The position numbers were made by a program, and so were the translations under genes. Below the pieces are notes generated by a model. That model was not told where the DNA came from. It searched no databases and saw nothing but the letters and a program-made list of their open reading frames with translations. A stretch of 64,000 nucleotides of DNA from contig OY987225.1 of assembly GCA_963920705.1 (NCBI GenBank), positions 32,031,458 to 32,095,457 of the forward strand, in the 5' to 3' direction. The DNA is from Odiellus spinosus. Its lineage: Eukaryota > Arthropoda > Arachnida > Opiliones > Phalangiidae. Shown here in pieces: positions 34,736 to 45,280 of this stretch (the first letter of the stretch is position 1; the number at the start of each line of letters is the position of its first letter).

Positions 34736-36206
34736 GTTTAAATTTTAAAAAACTTGCTAAATTATTGTAAATTTCAGAACAATCTAAAATAGGCTTAGCG
34801 GAGTTTAAAATATTTATTTATTTATCGCGAATGAAACGTTTAATCCAAGGTTTGAATAAAATGGGCAAATTTAAATAACTCTTAGGTACCAGCTTTAAAA
34901 TTTAGTCGAAAAAGTTATATTTGATAAAAAAAAATGCTAAGCCTAGCTATCGAAAACTAGTTTAGCTTGCCGTATAGAGACGTGATGAACTTACCATGAC
35001 TCTAAAATCCATTTAACTCGGAGGAAATAGCGCAGAAATGGTATGGGAAAGAGAAATACTGGGAAGATATGCTACCAACTTGATTGGTGTAGTTGAACAC
35101 ACCTTTCGTAATGGTATTTTATAGAAGTTGAACATAAACACACACCCACACATTTGTCGCCAAAAAATACATCATCCCACTAGTAATCAACCACGCAAGA
35201 AGCGGCTAGAATAAAAATGAGAACATCTTCAGAAGATCTTGGCCTCATCTGGCGCCAAGAAACACTTTTTTTTTTTTCTTTCTTTTTCTCTATTTTTGAC
35301 CATCGCTTCTTGCTTCTATCGTTGTCGTCTGTTTCTTTTTTCATCGCGCCCGAAGCTAAACTGTACTTTGCTCTCTCTACATGATCTCCTAAAGGTGTAA
35401 AGGACAGATTGTAGCTTTGACCATGCTGAAAAACAAACGTGGACATAGGCGATTTAGTCCCGGGGTAATTTCTTTAAATGGGTCCACTCCTAAAAGACTC
35501 AAAAACTCTATTTTCGAAAGAAAAAAAAAACTTTGCGCCCATATTGTTTAGGCCTAAGGATATAAGAAATGTTTTTAGTTACACGAAAACTTGTTTTTGA
35601 GTTTCTTGCGTTATTCGTGATGTCCGTCACCACTGACCCACTGTCAAAGGCACGAATGCTTACGAGATTCTAATCTCTAAAATGTCTTACGAGAGAACTT
35701 CATTAATGAAAAGAGATGAAAAGTCGCGGGGTGAGGCAAGAATGATGCTTCTTTAGCATGGACACTAAACCTCTGACGTTCTCCTTTATTTCTGTATATT
35801 TTTCAAAAGCTATTGCCAACTTCTACTACTATTCCTCTTAGTTTAACCATTGTGTATTAGTCCACCTTAGTTTCTACTTTATTGTAAACTCCTCTCGAGA
35901 AACAGTTTCGTTAAAAAAAACCTCAAAAATAAGGAGTCCGTAAAGGATAAGAACTTTTTATTGGGCAAGTTTTCTTTTGTATTTTTTTTCTCTCTCTCCA
36001 TGTTAAATTGCTAGTGCATTTATCATCGTAAGAATGTAACAAAGTTAATTCGGTGGAATCTGTATTTTACGTCTTAGTGACAGAGTTAAAGTTCCGCCTT
36101 TCATTCGTAGTACACTCTCAATATAAAAATTTGTAATTTTCTTATCATTGACCCCTTTTTATTCGAACACTACGACTGTAAAGACGAATCAGTTTGCGAA
36201 CGAAAG
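34736..36206. other. Gene-free stretch with an 88-codon minus frame
   Basis: The minus frame 35446-35180 opens with ATG and encodes 88 residues: a Lys-rich middle from an A/G run, then a hydrophobic tail (LIFILAASCVV). It has no recognised domain, is within chance length, and is dominated by a poly-purine stretch. I do not call it a gene. The rest is AT-rich. Confidence 0.45.
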
Positions 36207-36290
36207 GAAAAACTAGGCGGATTGGTACACAATGTTAAATCTAGTAGGAAATAAAGTAGTAACATCCACTACCGTCTCTTAAAGAGATAG
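36207..36290 (+). repeat. Dispersed repeat family E, copy 2
   Basis: ACTAGGCGGATTGGTACACA, TGTTAAATCTAGTAGGA and AAAGTAGT match the family core at 28119 and 62722. Confidence 0.6.
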
Positions 36291-36727
36291 GAACGTGTGA
36301 TTTTTTTTTTTTTGGGAACGTTATTTTAACTAAATTCAAAGGCTCTTTGTTAAGTAGACTTGATTAGGCCGATTTAAACAATTAGTTCTTTGGTTGCATT
36401 GGCCCTTTTTTAACTTACATATTATATCCTCTATCGTGATAAGATAATAGATATTTACTGATTTATATTTTATGTTTTAACTCGTGATTCATTTCTACAA
36501 GTTAGAATACGTTAGAAAAAGCTTAGTTTTGGTTCGAATTGCGTTTCAAGTTGAAATTTATAGAAATATGCATAACAGGAAACTTAAACTCCGTTATTTA
36601 TTGTTGCGGATGTATAAGTACATGTCGTGTTTCGTTGGAATTTCTTAACCCTAAATCAGACTTAAATGTTCCTTTTCATTTAAGCGCTAAAGCAAGGACA
36701 CGTTAAGTGAAAAATACAACGTTTTAA
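36291..36727. other. Spacer
   Basis: AT-rich with a T13 run near 36302-36314. No feature supported. Confidence 0.5.
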
Positions 36728-36959
36728 AGGGAGGTTGAAGGGTATTAAAGTTTACAATAGATTTATTATCATAGTAGATTAATAATTAGTTAAATATTAA
36801 CTTAATTTACATTCTAATTCTATTTTAGAAGATACTTAAATTATTAAATTAACGTGTATTACAATGTAGTCCTTTCTAAGAGTGTAAATTTATTTTTTAA
36901 TATCTTTCGCTTTTCCTTCTATTTAAAAAGAAAGCATTTTCACTAAATTCCTTCCTCCT
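36728..36959. mobile_element. Possible small MITE
   Basis: AGGGAGGTTGAAGGGTATT follows TTAA (36724-36727). The candidate right end, inverted, AAAGGAGGAAGGAATT, matches only loosely and is followed by TTTA. The left end alone is convincing. Confidence 0.4.
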
Positions 36960-37744
36960 TTTTACCTCAAATAGCAATAAAAATCGCTCCTAAATTTTTA
37001 CTATATTATTACATAACTACATAACATTGGCATAATGCTTATACTTTCCTAGAAAAATCGACACATGATAATGGCATTAGAAAGTAAACTTTTATGTCCG
37101 TTCCCCTACACTAGCTAGCCTCTTTTGCGGTGAGACGCTTAAAGTAAGATTCAAATTAAGTGAACATCGTTATTCGAAGCTATTCGATCGTTTTTATCCA
37201 TAATATTTGATTCCATAGAAATATAATGGTATATAATATTGTAGGTACTGCAAACCCACGACGGTTTTGAGACTGATTTAGGGGAAGCTAGGGAGGAGAA
37301 TATTATATATTCAATTCATCCCTCCAACATGATCCCCTAGGAGAACGGACGGGCATAAAAAAAAAATCGAGTAGGACGTTATATAATCAGATATATCAAC
37401 TTAACTGCGAAGCGTTCTTAAGTTAAGGCAAACCATTATTAAAACTATACAACCAATCACGAGTTTAAACTGATCATGGTCGAATAGAAGATTGCAACAA
37501 CGCGGAAGTGAAATTCTCTAGTCTAGGGGGGCGCACCGATCCAAGACCACGTGATAAATCTATCGCTATCCCGACGTCATCCTTCTTGTAGACCATTTCA
37601 TTTTGTATCTACAGCGCTTTCGAAGCTAAGCCCAATATTATCCCAATCATATCTTATTAAAGAGTTTGTAAAATTGATCGAGTAACCTATTTATATATAT
37701 TATTTTGTTTAAAGGAACCCTTTTGACTTTTTTATGGGTAAGGG
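36960..37744. other. Gene-free stretch
   Basis: No gene recognised. The rest is AT-rich with a GC-richer patch near 37500-37580. Confidence 0.5.
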
Positions 37745-38090
37745 TTGTAACGAAGTGGCAACTAAAGCTCATTAATACATAATTTTAAACTTTATGGGGT
37801 GTAAAATAGTTTTTACAACATGTTATAGAACGGAGTATAATTGTAATTGCGCGTGAAAAATAACTAATATGAAAATTTGCAACATCGTTCACCTACGCTA
37901 ATTTACATTGTGTTGGTAAACAAAATGGAAGTTGTTTTATACATGGAAAGGGAAGAAAATGACGTCACGCGCAACTTTTTGTTTCTTTTTTTCAAGATGA
38001 GTTTTGTAACGAAATGAAATCTAAGGCGCATTGATACGTAATATTAAACTTCTTAGGATATAAAAGTAGATTTTTAAATATGTTGGCGAA
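37745..38090 (+). repeat. Family E copies 3 and 4 in direct order
   Basis: Two related segments about 260 bp apart start TTGTAACGAAGTGG (37747) and TTGTAACGAAATG (38005). Each then shows CTCATTAATACATAATTTTAAAC or CGCATTGATACGTAATATTAAAC, GTAAAATAG or ATAAAAGTAG, and an ATGTT word. Homology to the other E copies is in GATTAATACAC...TTAAA. A CRE, TGACGTCA, lies between them at 37960-37967. Confidence 0.55.
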
Positions 38091-39988
38091 CAGATTCACG
38101 AGTTAAAAGAAAATTAAGGATCTTGTATTTGCAGCCATTGAAATCTTGTATTGAAATGAAGCCAAGGCTTAGCTATCCCCGCTGCCCACGCTGCCAGGCA
38201 ACAGTTAATTCCTAGTTTTCACCCCGCGCTCGCTCGTGGTTGTGGGTTGTTTTCAATTCTTATTTATACAGAGACAGACTTTTGTCAGAATATGTTTAAA
38301 TTTGCAGTACGTATAACACCTTATTTACGTATTTTCGTCATAGAGATGGATAGCGGACTCTACATTGTCCCTCGCTGCAAACTGTTCTACAGGTTCAAAT
38401 ATAAATAGAGGGAGGAACATCAGCCTATTTAACGTGTTCAGAAGTATAGAATAAGGCAGGATCTCTCTCTTCCCCCTTACTGTCTCTGTTTCTCTCTCGA
38501 GTTGTGGCGTTGTGGCATATTGCGTAAATGAATAGGATGATGTCATTTTGTTTTTTTACGGATACGCTATCTAGATATCTTCCCACTTGTTAGATCCCTA
38601 TATTTCCTATATACAACGGGGTGTTTTGCAATATCACTTGCGGGGCCTCTTTGTCCCTATTTTAACAATGTAACGCAATTAATACCGACATAGGGTATAT
38701 ACTAATTAAGTTTATCGGATCTAATATATTGGAAAGGAAAACTTTTTTAAGGCTTCAATAATTACTTAGATTATCTCGTAATGATAAACGTTACATTTTG
38801 AATTAAAATATATTTTTTAATTATTTTATATTTAATTTTATAAGTATAATATAGATAATTATATGAGTTCAGTTCAGTTCTAGCTAGGACTATTAATAAT
38901 GGACACTATCGTTAAAAGATAAACGTGAATAACAAAACATATAGCGTCCATAAGCGTCCTATAACGGCAAACAGTGCAGGCGCAATAAACCTCGTCCGTG
39001 GCTACTAAACTTCATTAATTATTAATGATTTTAATTAAAAATATTACACATCCCGTAATAGTTATAGCTTAAAATTCATTCATTATAATTAAATTATAGG
39101 ACTCGCGAAATATAATAGGCTTAGCACAGTAATAAATTGAAACGACGCTATTATTGTAGATATATAAATTGTTCAAATCTATTTCATCTTGTTATCTTTC
39201 CATTACATAATCGTAATTTATTTCTTCCATTTCTTTCTCACTCCCCTTTTCGTCCCTAAATGGCTATAAAGTTGATTAAGTTAGTGACGTCACGAAGCAG
39301 ACGCTCTTTCCTTTAACTCTGGAATCTCCTTTGAGCTATAGGCATCACCCTCAAGCCCGAATTTTTTTTCCTGCCTGTAATGTTTACTTTAGGTGGTAAA
39401 ATATGAGCTAGGTTTTCGGGCCTTTTTCCTTGGCATTTTCTAGTTTAGGTTTTTTTCTTATTTTATTATTTTTTCCGTGGTATATATGGCTACACTCGCT
39501 GCAATTGTGTTTGGATATGGTAATCCGCTCACGTTTGCTTTGGGTCCTGAACGAAATAACTGTTTGAGAACTCTAGGGTTAACTTCGGCGGTACTGGAAT
39601 AAATTGCTCACCTCTTTTTATATTCGCTACCATTTTATCCTATTTCCCCCCCTTCTCTCGTGTTTTTTCTCTTTTATTTTAAACGTTGGAGGTTTGGGGG
39701 GCGTGGCTTTTTCTGAGCAATCGATATATTCGATTGAAGATATTAGAGGGAAGAAAGGCGGTATTTGTAGTAATTTGACGTGTTTATTTTATCAAAGTTT
39801 CTGTTTATTGATTCAATATACTAAAGGTACTTAAAATGGTATTCGCACCTATATACTTTATTGGTTTACTCTCGCAAACTTCAGGAAATAATTCCTTCAA
39901 AACTTATCGACTTAATAACTTAACTATCGAATAATTAATAAATTATCACTTCACAAACTTAACGAATTAATTTTTCCCTCGTAAAATA
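38091..39988. other. Gene-free stretch with a CRE
   Basis: No gene supported. A 73-codon minus frame at 38325-38546 and a 76-codon plus frame at 39604-39834 are unrecognised. The 10-bp palindrome GTGACGTCAC at 39284-39293 contains a perfect CRE. GGCTTAGC words occur at 38168 and 39117. Confidence 0.45.
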
Positions 39989-40450
39989 CATGAATTATTC
40001 CCCCCTTAACTGCATGAATTATTCCCCCCTTAACTGCATGAATTATTCCCACCTTAACTGCATGAATTATTCCCCCCTTAACTGCATGAATTATTCCCCC
40101 CTTAACTGCATGAATTATTCCCCCCTTAACTGCATGAATTATTCCCCCCTTAACTGCATGAATTATTCCCCCCTTAACTGCATGAATTATTCCCCCCTTA
40201 ACTGCATGAATTATTCCCCCTTAACTGCATGAATTATTCCCCCCTTAACTGCATGAATTATTCCCCCCTTTACTGCATGAATTATTCCCACCTTAACTGC
40301 ATGAATTATTCCCACCTTAACTGCATGAATTATTCACTCCTTATTTGCATGAATTATTCACTCCTTAACTGCATGAATTATCCTCTCCTTAATTGCATTA
40401 ATTATCCCCTCCTTAACTGCATGAATTATCCCCACCCTAACTGCATAATT
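39989..40450. repeat. 24-bp minisatellite CATGAATTATTCCCCCCTTA plus ACTG, about 19 copies
   Basis: Units are 24 bp. Since each contains ATG and 24 is a multiple of three, the plus strand reads an eight-residue repeat MNYSPLNC. One unit near 40210-40232 has lost a C (23 bp), which breaks the frame into two pieces, and units after 40340 drift to TCACTCC and CCTCTCC. The frameshift and drift without frame constraint indicate a non-coding array. Confidence 0.93.
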
Positions 40451-41584
40451 ATCAATTTTGCAAAATCTTTGGTGCACCAATAATTTCACTATTAAAACCT
40501 GGAAAAAACAATTGACTGAACCCTTATCTAATAGATATCATACTTAACATATTGCCATATAAATTAACCCATAAACATTTAATTAATATTAAATTAAAGG
40601 TATAATCCCACATTTCTAAAAAAATCAATAATTTGTTTTTACAACGCGATCGAATCAAAACTTATCGTATAAGAAACTTTTTTACACGCGTCGAGAAGCT
40701 TGTAAAACATCCTTTTACGAGATTCATTTAATACCGTACTATAAAACGTAATATACGCCTTTATTTGACAGCGTACGGGAATCTAGGTTTAAGTATAAGC
40801 GACGCTTGTAAGTTAAAAGGGTATTCTAGTTTTAGACTCGCTGTCAAAAGACGACGGGAAAGACAATACACTCGTTTAAATATTTTATCTCATTTGCGGC
40901 TATAGCGAAGCGAGGGCCAAAACTATATAAACGGACTTTTTGACCTATTTACTCGTTTATATTCGGTCCTAAAAATGTTCCCTGGAACAGTCTAGAACTG
41001 AAGGATGAGTGAGGTTCAGTCCCTTGACCTTTCAAATCGCGTATAACCCTTAGCAGCGTCGCTCCAAGAATTTTTCTCATGGATCTACTATCCTACTAGC
41101 GCGACTCGCGGTTCCAGAAGAAAAATCCATTCTTTTTTTCTCGCTGTTTTTTTCTTCTTCTTTTTCTTTTCTCATATAATCGATTCCATCAGGAGGATCT
41201 TTTTAATGTTATATGGAAAACAGCTAGGATGTTGAAAGTGGTATTATCGTAACTTCAAATAAGGAGATTGGGGTTTTTTTTAAGGAGAAGGAACCCGTAA
41301 TAAAATTGGACAATTTTGGAACTGAATAAATTTTGATTCTTGATTAGTTTTAATAATCTGAATGCAGACCCTCCAATTTTTGGGGAAATTTGTATTTAAT
41401 CATAATTTTGACGTCTGAAAAAAAATGTTTTCCATTTTTCATGAACTCCAAATGACATTTTTCGGGTTGATCGTTAAAAAACCATTCAAAATATATATAG
41501 ATATGTCATAGAACAAAATTACCTCGACAGTAAAAATACATATTTTATAAAAGCCATTTTCGTAATTTTTAAATATGTTATCAT
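40451..41584. other. Gene-free stretch
   Basis: AT-rich with a pyrimidine run near 41130-41170. No gene, RNA or repeat supported. Confidence 0.5.
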
Positions 41585-41790
41585 ATTTGGTCGCCTAGTT
41601 GATTCTCGCGCACTTGATAAGGTCGTTTTCACGCCGTCTTTTTTGCGTAAGTACTTAATCCAGAAAATCCTACCTTTCGTATTAAAATTATTGTTAATTA
41701 TGTTCCGGAAATGTCATATATTTTGAAAGAAAAAAATGATAAATTTTGACATTTTAATTTTGAAGTTTCTTAAGAACACGTTAACGATGA
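41585..41790 (+). repeat. Dispersed repeat family D, right part, copy 1
   Basis: GTTGATTCTCGCGC, TTGATAAGGTCG, AGTACTTAATC, AATTATTGTTAAT, ATGTTCC and TTTTGAAGTTTCTTAAGAAC match 54420-54640 in order. The other half of the family lies, reversed, at 42890-43000. Confidence 0.7.
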
Positions 41791-42515
41791 AACTAAAAGA
41801 ATAATCCATAAGGTAAATAAAAGGTAACTTCTTTTTACCCTATTTTAATTTTTACCTTACATTTACGACCAAATTTACCAGTAAATCTTCCTATATCCTC
41901 ATAATTGAGACCCCATAAGATCGAAATCTTTAAAAATCTAAGTTACAACATTCTTGAACCTTCACTTTTGACATCCGAACTTTCTTTTTTCTCGCCTGAT
42001 TTTCAATTCAAACCAGAAAATATTCTATACCAACCCATCCAATTTTTTTTATATCGTTCGCTCCCTTGTTTCATAGTTTTTAAAGGTCTTAAAAAATGTA
42101 ACAAAAAAAAAAACAACTATAGGGGGCGTTCTATAAAGATTCAGTACCTTTTAACTGTAACCATTTTTTTCTGATATAATTTAGTTCAGACTCGCAGTCA
42201 ATTTTTTCTCGTTTTTTTTTTTGAAAAAGTTTTTGGTTTTAGCCAAGTTTTAACGAAAAAAAAAAGTCTCTCTTCCTATCCACGAAGTTTTTAACTTCCC
42301 TTAACCGAATTTTTCTTTTATTAATAACGACAGCCGTTGCTATTTATGAATATTCCCTTGGCATGGTATTTTGAAACGAGAAGGAAAAAAAAAAAAAAAA
42401 AAAAAAAAAAAATCGGAAGTGAGGGAGGAAAAATGCGGGAAAAAAACCCGCTAAAAAAATTGGATCACGTGGTCTAATATCAGTTTACCCTCCCTCGCGT
42501 TAAGTCGCGAGCATT
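41791..42515. other. Gene-free stretch with an A28 run
   Basis: An 89-codon plus frame at 41905-42174 opens with a non-ATG codon and has no recognised domain. A run of 28 A is at 42385-42412. Confidence 0.5.
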
Positions 42516-42528
42516 CCAGCAGGTGGCG
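42516..42528 (+). promoter_or_regulatory. Candidate CTCF binding site
   Basis: CCAGCAGGTGGCG matches every position of the bilaterian CTCF core CCASYAGRKGGCR (established motif). At this base composition I estimate well under 0.05 such matches in 64 kb of both strands. If bound, it would be an insulator or loop anchor oriented along the plus strand. Confidence 0.5.
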
Positions 42529-42889
42529 TTTTAGATTAAGGGGGATGTACGACCAGGAACTAGGGGTTAGAGTACTTAGAAGAATCTCCGCACGCGCTAG
42601 TTTTGTCATTATAAAAACTCCCCACTCATTAAGAACTCTTAATTATTTATTTTAATTTTTATCGCTTGAAAAGATAGGTAAGGTTTTTCTTTTGGGGGAG
42701 GGGGGATTCAAATCTTGGTATTGGGAAGCTAAATTAATTTTTAAATTATTTTAAAAGTATGTAGGTAAAGAGAAAGGTTAAATATTTAATTTCCTGAATT
42801 TTAAAGCTAAAATAAGTTGTAATAATTATTCTCAAATTAACTTTTTTAATTACGAATGGTTGGTATTTCTGGATTAAGTACTTTTACGA

Positions 42890-43000
42890 AAAAAACCGCG
42901 GGAAAGCAACATTTTCACGTGCCAAAACGCGGGAGAATCAATAATCACGTGACCATAGTGATGACGTAGCTTTTCAGGGAATTTATATTAAAAATTTCGA
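42890..43000 (-). repeat. Dispersed repeat family D, left part, reversed
   Basis: On the minus strand TTCGAAATTTTTAATATAAA, TTCC, CTACGTCATCACTATGG and TCACGTGATTATT match 54350-54415. The flank CACGTG/CGCGGG at 42900-42935 is CpG-rich. Confidence 0.65.
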
Positions 43001-43600
43001 AAATGGCGATTATAAAATATGTATTTTTGCTGTAATTTTTATGACATCTTGCTCGAAGTAATTCCCTAAAAATCAAGGATCATCCCTTCACATTTCCCAT
43101 GAGATTATCTTCCTTTTAGGCCTAACTCGGTTCCGTAGTTAATTTTGTAAGAAAATGTAATATTTTACACAAAATTAACTCAAATTTATTTATTATCCAA
43201 TCATCCAAAACTAATATTTAATTGAGGGTGATTTTATTATAAATAATTTTTGTCGAAATCGCGTGAGAATTAGTCAGTCATTTCTTCTCGGCGTAGAAGT
43301 TAAACATCACTAACTTAGCTCATGACGTAATCTCCTTTTCAAACCTTACTTCTACCACGCATTACTGCGGTTAATAAAAGTCTGGCGTAGGCGTATATCT
43401 ACCACTATTTTAAATTTCAAAGCGTTCAAAGCTACGCTCACTCACTATCTCTTTAAATAGAGACATTCATATAGGTTCGTTACGTGTTGCGAATCGCGTC
43501 TGATTCTGCGATTATAACCATTCCGTCCGTTGATAATTGCGATAATAGGTAACCTTTATTTCAAATTACATCAAGCCCCTCCCTCTACAGACTTTAGAAA
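43001..43600. other. Gene-free stretch upstream of a candidate promoter
   Basis: No gene recognised. It contains ATGACGTAAT near 43322, one base from a CRE, and becomes less AT-rich from about 43320 toward 43600. Confidence 0.45.
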
Positions 43601-43680
43601 TGACGTCAGGCACGTCACTATTAATACCTAAGCCTTTGTTCGATTCCTATATAAACCCGAAGTAAAAATTAAAATTATAG
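43601..43680 (+). promoter_or_regulatory. Candidate core promoter: CRE plus TATA
   Basis: A perfect CRE TGACGTCA (43601-43608) and a second half-CRE CACGTCAC (43611-43618) lie about 30-45 bp before TATATAAA (43648-43655). With usual TATA spacing, transcription would start near 43678-43682. Downstream base composition and third-position use shift toward G+C up to about 43990. No arthropod initiator TCAGT is seen at the predicted start. Confidence 0.4.
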
Positions 43681-43829
43681 CGTGATTGCGCTTTTTTGGT
43701 TAAAACCACCACGCGAAAGAGAAGCGACCCCGCTAAGGGCAACGCCCAGCAACGTGAGCCGCTTTATCAGCTGACTTTACCCGCGCAACTATTACGAAAA
43801 GCGCGCGAAACGCCTGGCGCCGTCTGTCG

Positions 43830-43988
43830 ATGTTATCGAGAGTTAAAATCTCACTCGATTCCCTCCTTAAGAGGCTACAAACTCGATTATTTCGTGAATG
43901 GGTTTACTTTCACTCGTGGCAAAGTTCCCTTTGGTCACGTGCATGGAATGATGAGTATTTTTTACGAGCAGACGATATTGTTTCGTAA
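43830..43988 (+). CDS. Small orphan open frame downstream of the candidate promoter (hypothetical)
   Basis: This is the first ATG after the predicted start near 43680 and opens a 52-residue frame (MLSRVKISLDSLLKRL at its start; TAA at 43986-43988). I recognise no family. An overlapping frame, open from 43681 to the TAA at 44014-44016, is longer (about 110 codons) and has more G/C-ending codons (KTTTRKRSDPAKGNAQQREP near its start) but no ATG for its first 80 codons, so it would need an upstream exon. Both frames sit in a locally GC-richer stretch. Evidence for either is weak: length is within chance. Confidence 0.2.
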   Translation: MLSRVKISLDSLLKRLQTRLFREWVYFHSWQSSLWSRAWNDEYFLRADDIVS

Positions 43989-44016
43989 AACCAATAGTCA
44001 CGAAAAATATAAATAA

Positions 44017-44229
44017 TAATATTTAAATTAATATCACAATTATGGCTAATATCATTCGGGACGTCATTACCTTAACCCTTTTTTTGATTGGATAAGGAAG
44101 AACAAGACATAATTAAGCTCTTTATTTATATAAAACAAACCTAAATGGTTTTTATAGTCAAATTAGGTCGGAATACTTATAACCATTAACCCGTATTTTT
44201 CTATAACCTATCTTTATCCGTAAAGGGGT
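44017..44229. other. Spacer
   Basis: AT-rich, no feature, leading into the second satellite array. Confidence 0.5.
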
Positions 44230-45280
44230 AGTGTAACCCATAATTATATCTTGGGTATAAACCGATTGCACCATTAGAAAGGAGATATTCCGTATATTAT
44301 TTTAAGATCATAAAATATTGTTTCGCCACTCATTAAAGTTGTTTCGCCACTCGATGTAAATCGAGCAAAAGTAAAAAAATGAGCCCTGTATCAAAATGCA
44401 AATGGCTTTAACTTTTCTTCTCGAGCTCCTATGCATAAACTGATTGCACCATTAGAAAGTAGACATCCCGTATATTATTTTAAGATCATAAAATATTGCT
44501 TCGCCACTCATTAAAGTTGTTTCGCCACTCGATGGAAATCGAGCAAAAGTCAAAAAATGAGCCCTGTATCAAAATGCAAATGGCTTTAACTTTTCTTCTC
44601 GAGCTCCCAGGCATAAGCTGATTGCACCATTAGAAAGTAGACATCCCGTATATTATTTTAAGATCATAAAATATTGTTTCGCCACTCATTAAAGTTGTTT
44701 CGCCACTCGATGTAAATCGAGCAAAAGTAAAAAAATGAGCCCTGTATCAAAATGCAAATGTCTTTAACTTTTCTTCTCGAGCTCCTAGGCATAAACTGAT
44801 TGCACCATTAGAAAGTAGACATCCCGTATATTATTTTAAGATCATAAAATATTGCTTCGCCACTCATTAAAGTTGTTTCGCCACTCGATGGAAATCGAGC
44901 AAAAGTCAAAAAATGAGCCCTGTATCAAAATGCAAATGGCTTTAACTTTTCTTCTCGAGCTCCCAGGCATAAGCTGATTGCACCATTAGAAAGTAGACAT
45001 CCCGTATATTATTTTAAGATCATAAAATATTGCTTCGCCACTCATTAAAGTTGTTTCGCCACTCGATGGAAATCGAGCAAAAGTCAAAAAATGAGCCCTG
45101 TATCAAAATGCAAATGGCCTTATACTTTTCTTCTCGAGCTACTAAGCATAAGCTGATAGCACCATTAGAAAGTAGACATCCCGTATATTATTTTAAGATC
45201 ATAAAATATTGTTTCGCCACTCATTAAAGTTGTTTCGCCACTCGATACAAATCGAGCAAAAGTTCAAAAATGAGCCCCTT
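44230..45280. repeat. 178-bp satellite, about six copies, two alternating types
   Basis: The anchor GATTGCACC (GATAGCACC in the last) falls at 44264, 44442, 44620, 44798, 44976 and 45155: steps of 178, 178, 178, 178 and 179. Key words GCATAAACTGATTGCACCAT, AGAAAGTAGACATCCCGTAT, TTTCGCCACTCATTAAAG, AAATCGAGCAAAAGT and CTTTAACTTTTCTTCTCGAG align with the 172-bp satellite at 5.1 kb. Copies 1 and 3 (GTTTCGCC, CGATGTAAAT, AAGTAAAAAAATG) differ from 2, 4 and 5 (GCTTCGCC, CGATGGAAAT, AAGTCAAAAAATG), so a dimer of 356 bp has partly repeated. A 65-codon frame in it is incidental. Confidence 0.94.

Noticed and set aside
35180..35446. 88-codon minus frame with Lys-rich middle and hydrophobic tail
   Set aside because: Chance length, composition set by a purine run, no recognised domain; needs transcript evidence.
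42385..42412. A28 tract as the tail of a retroposon
   Set aside because: No recognisable retroposon body or target duplication beside it.
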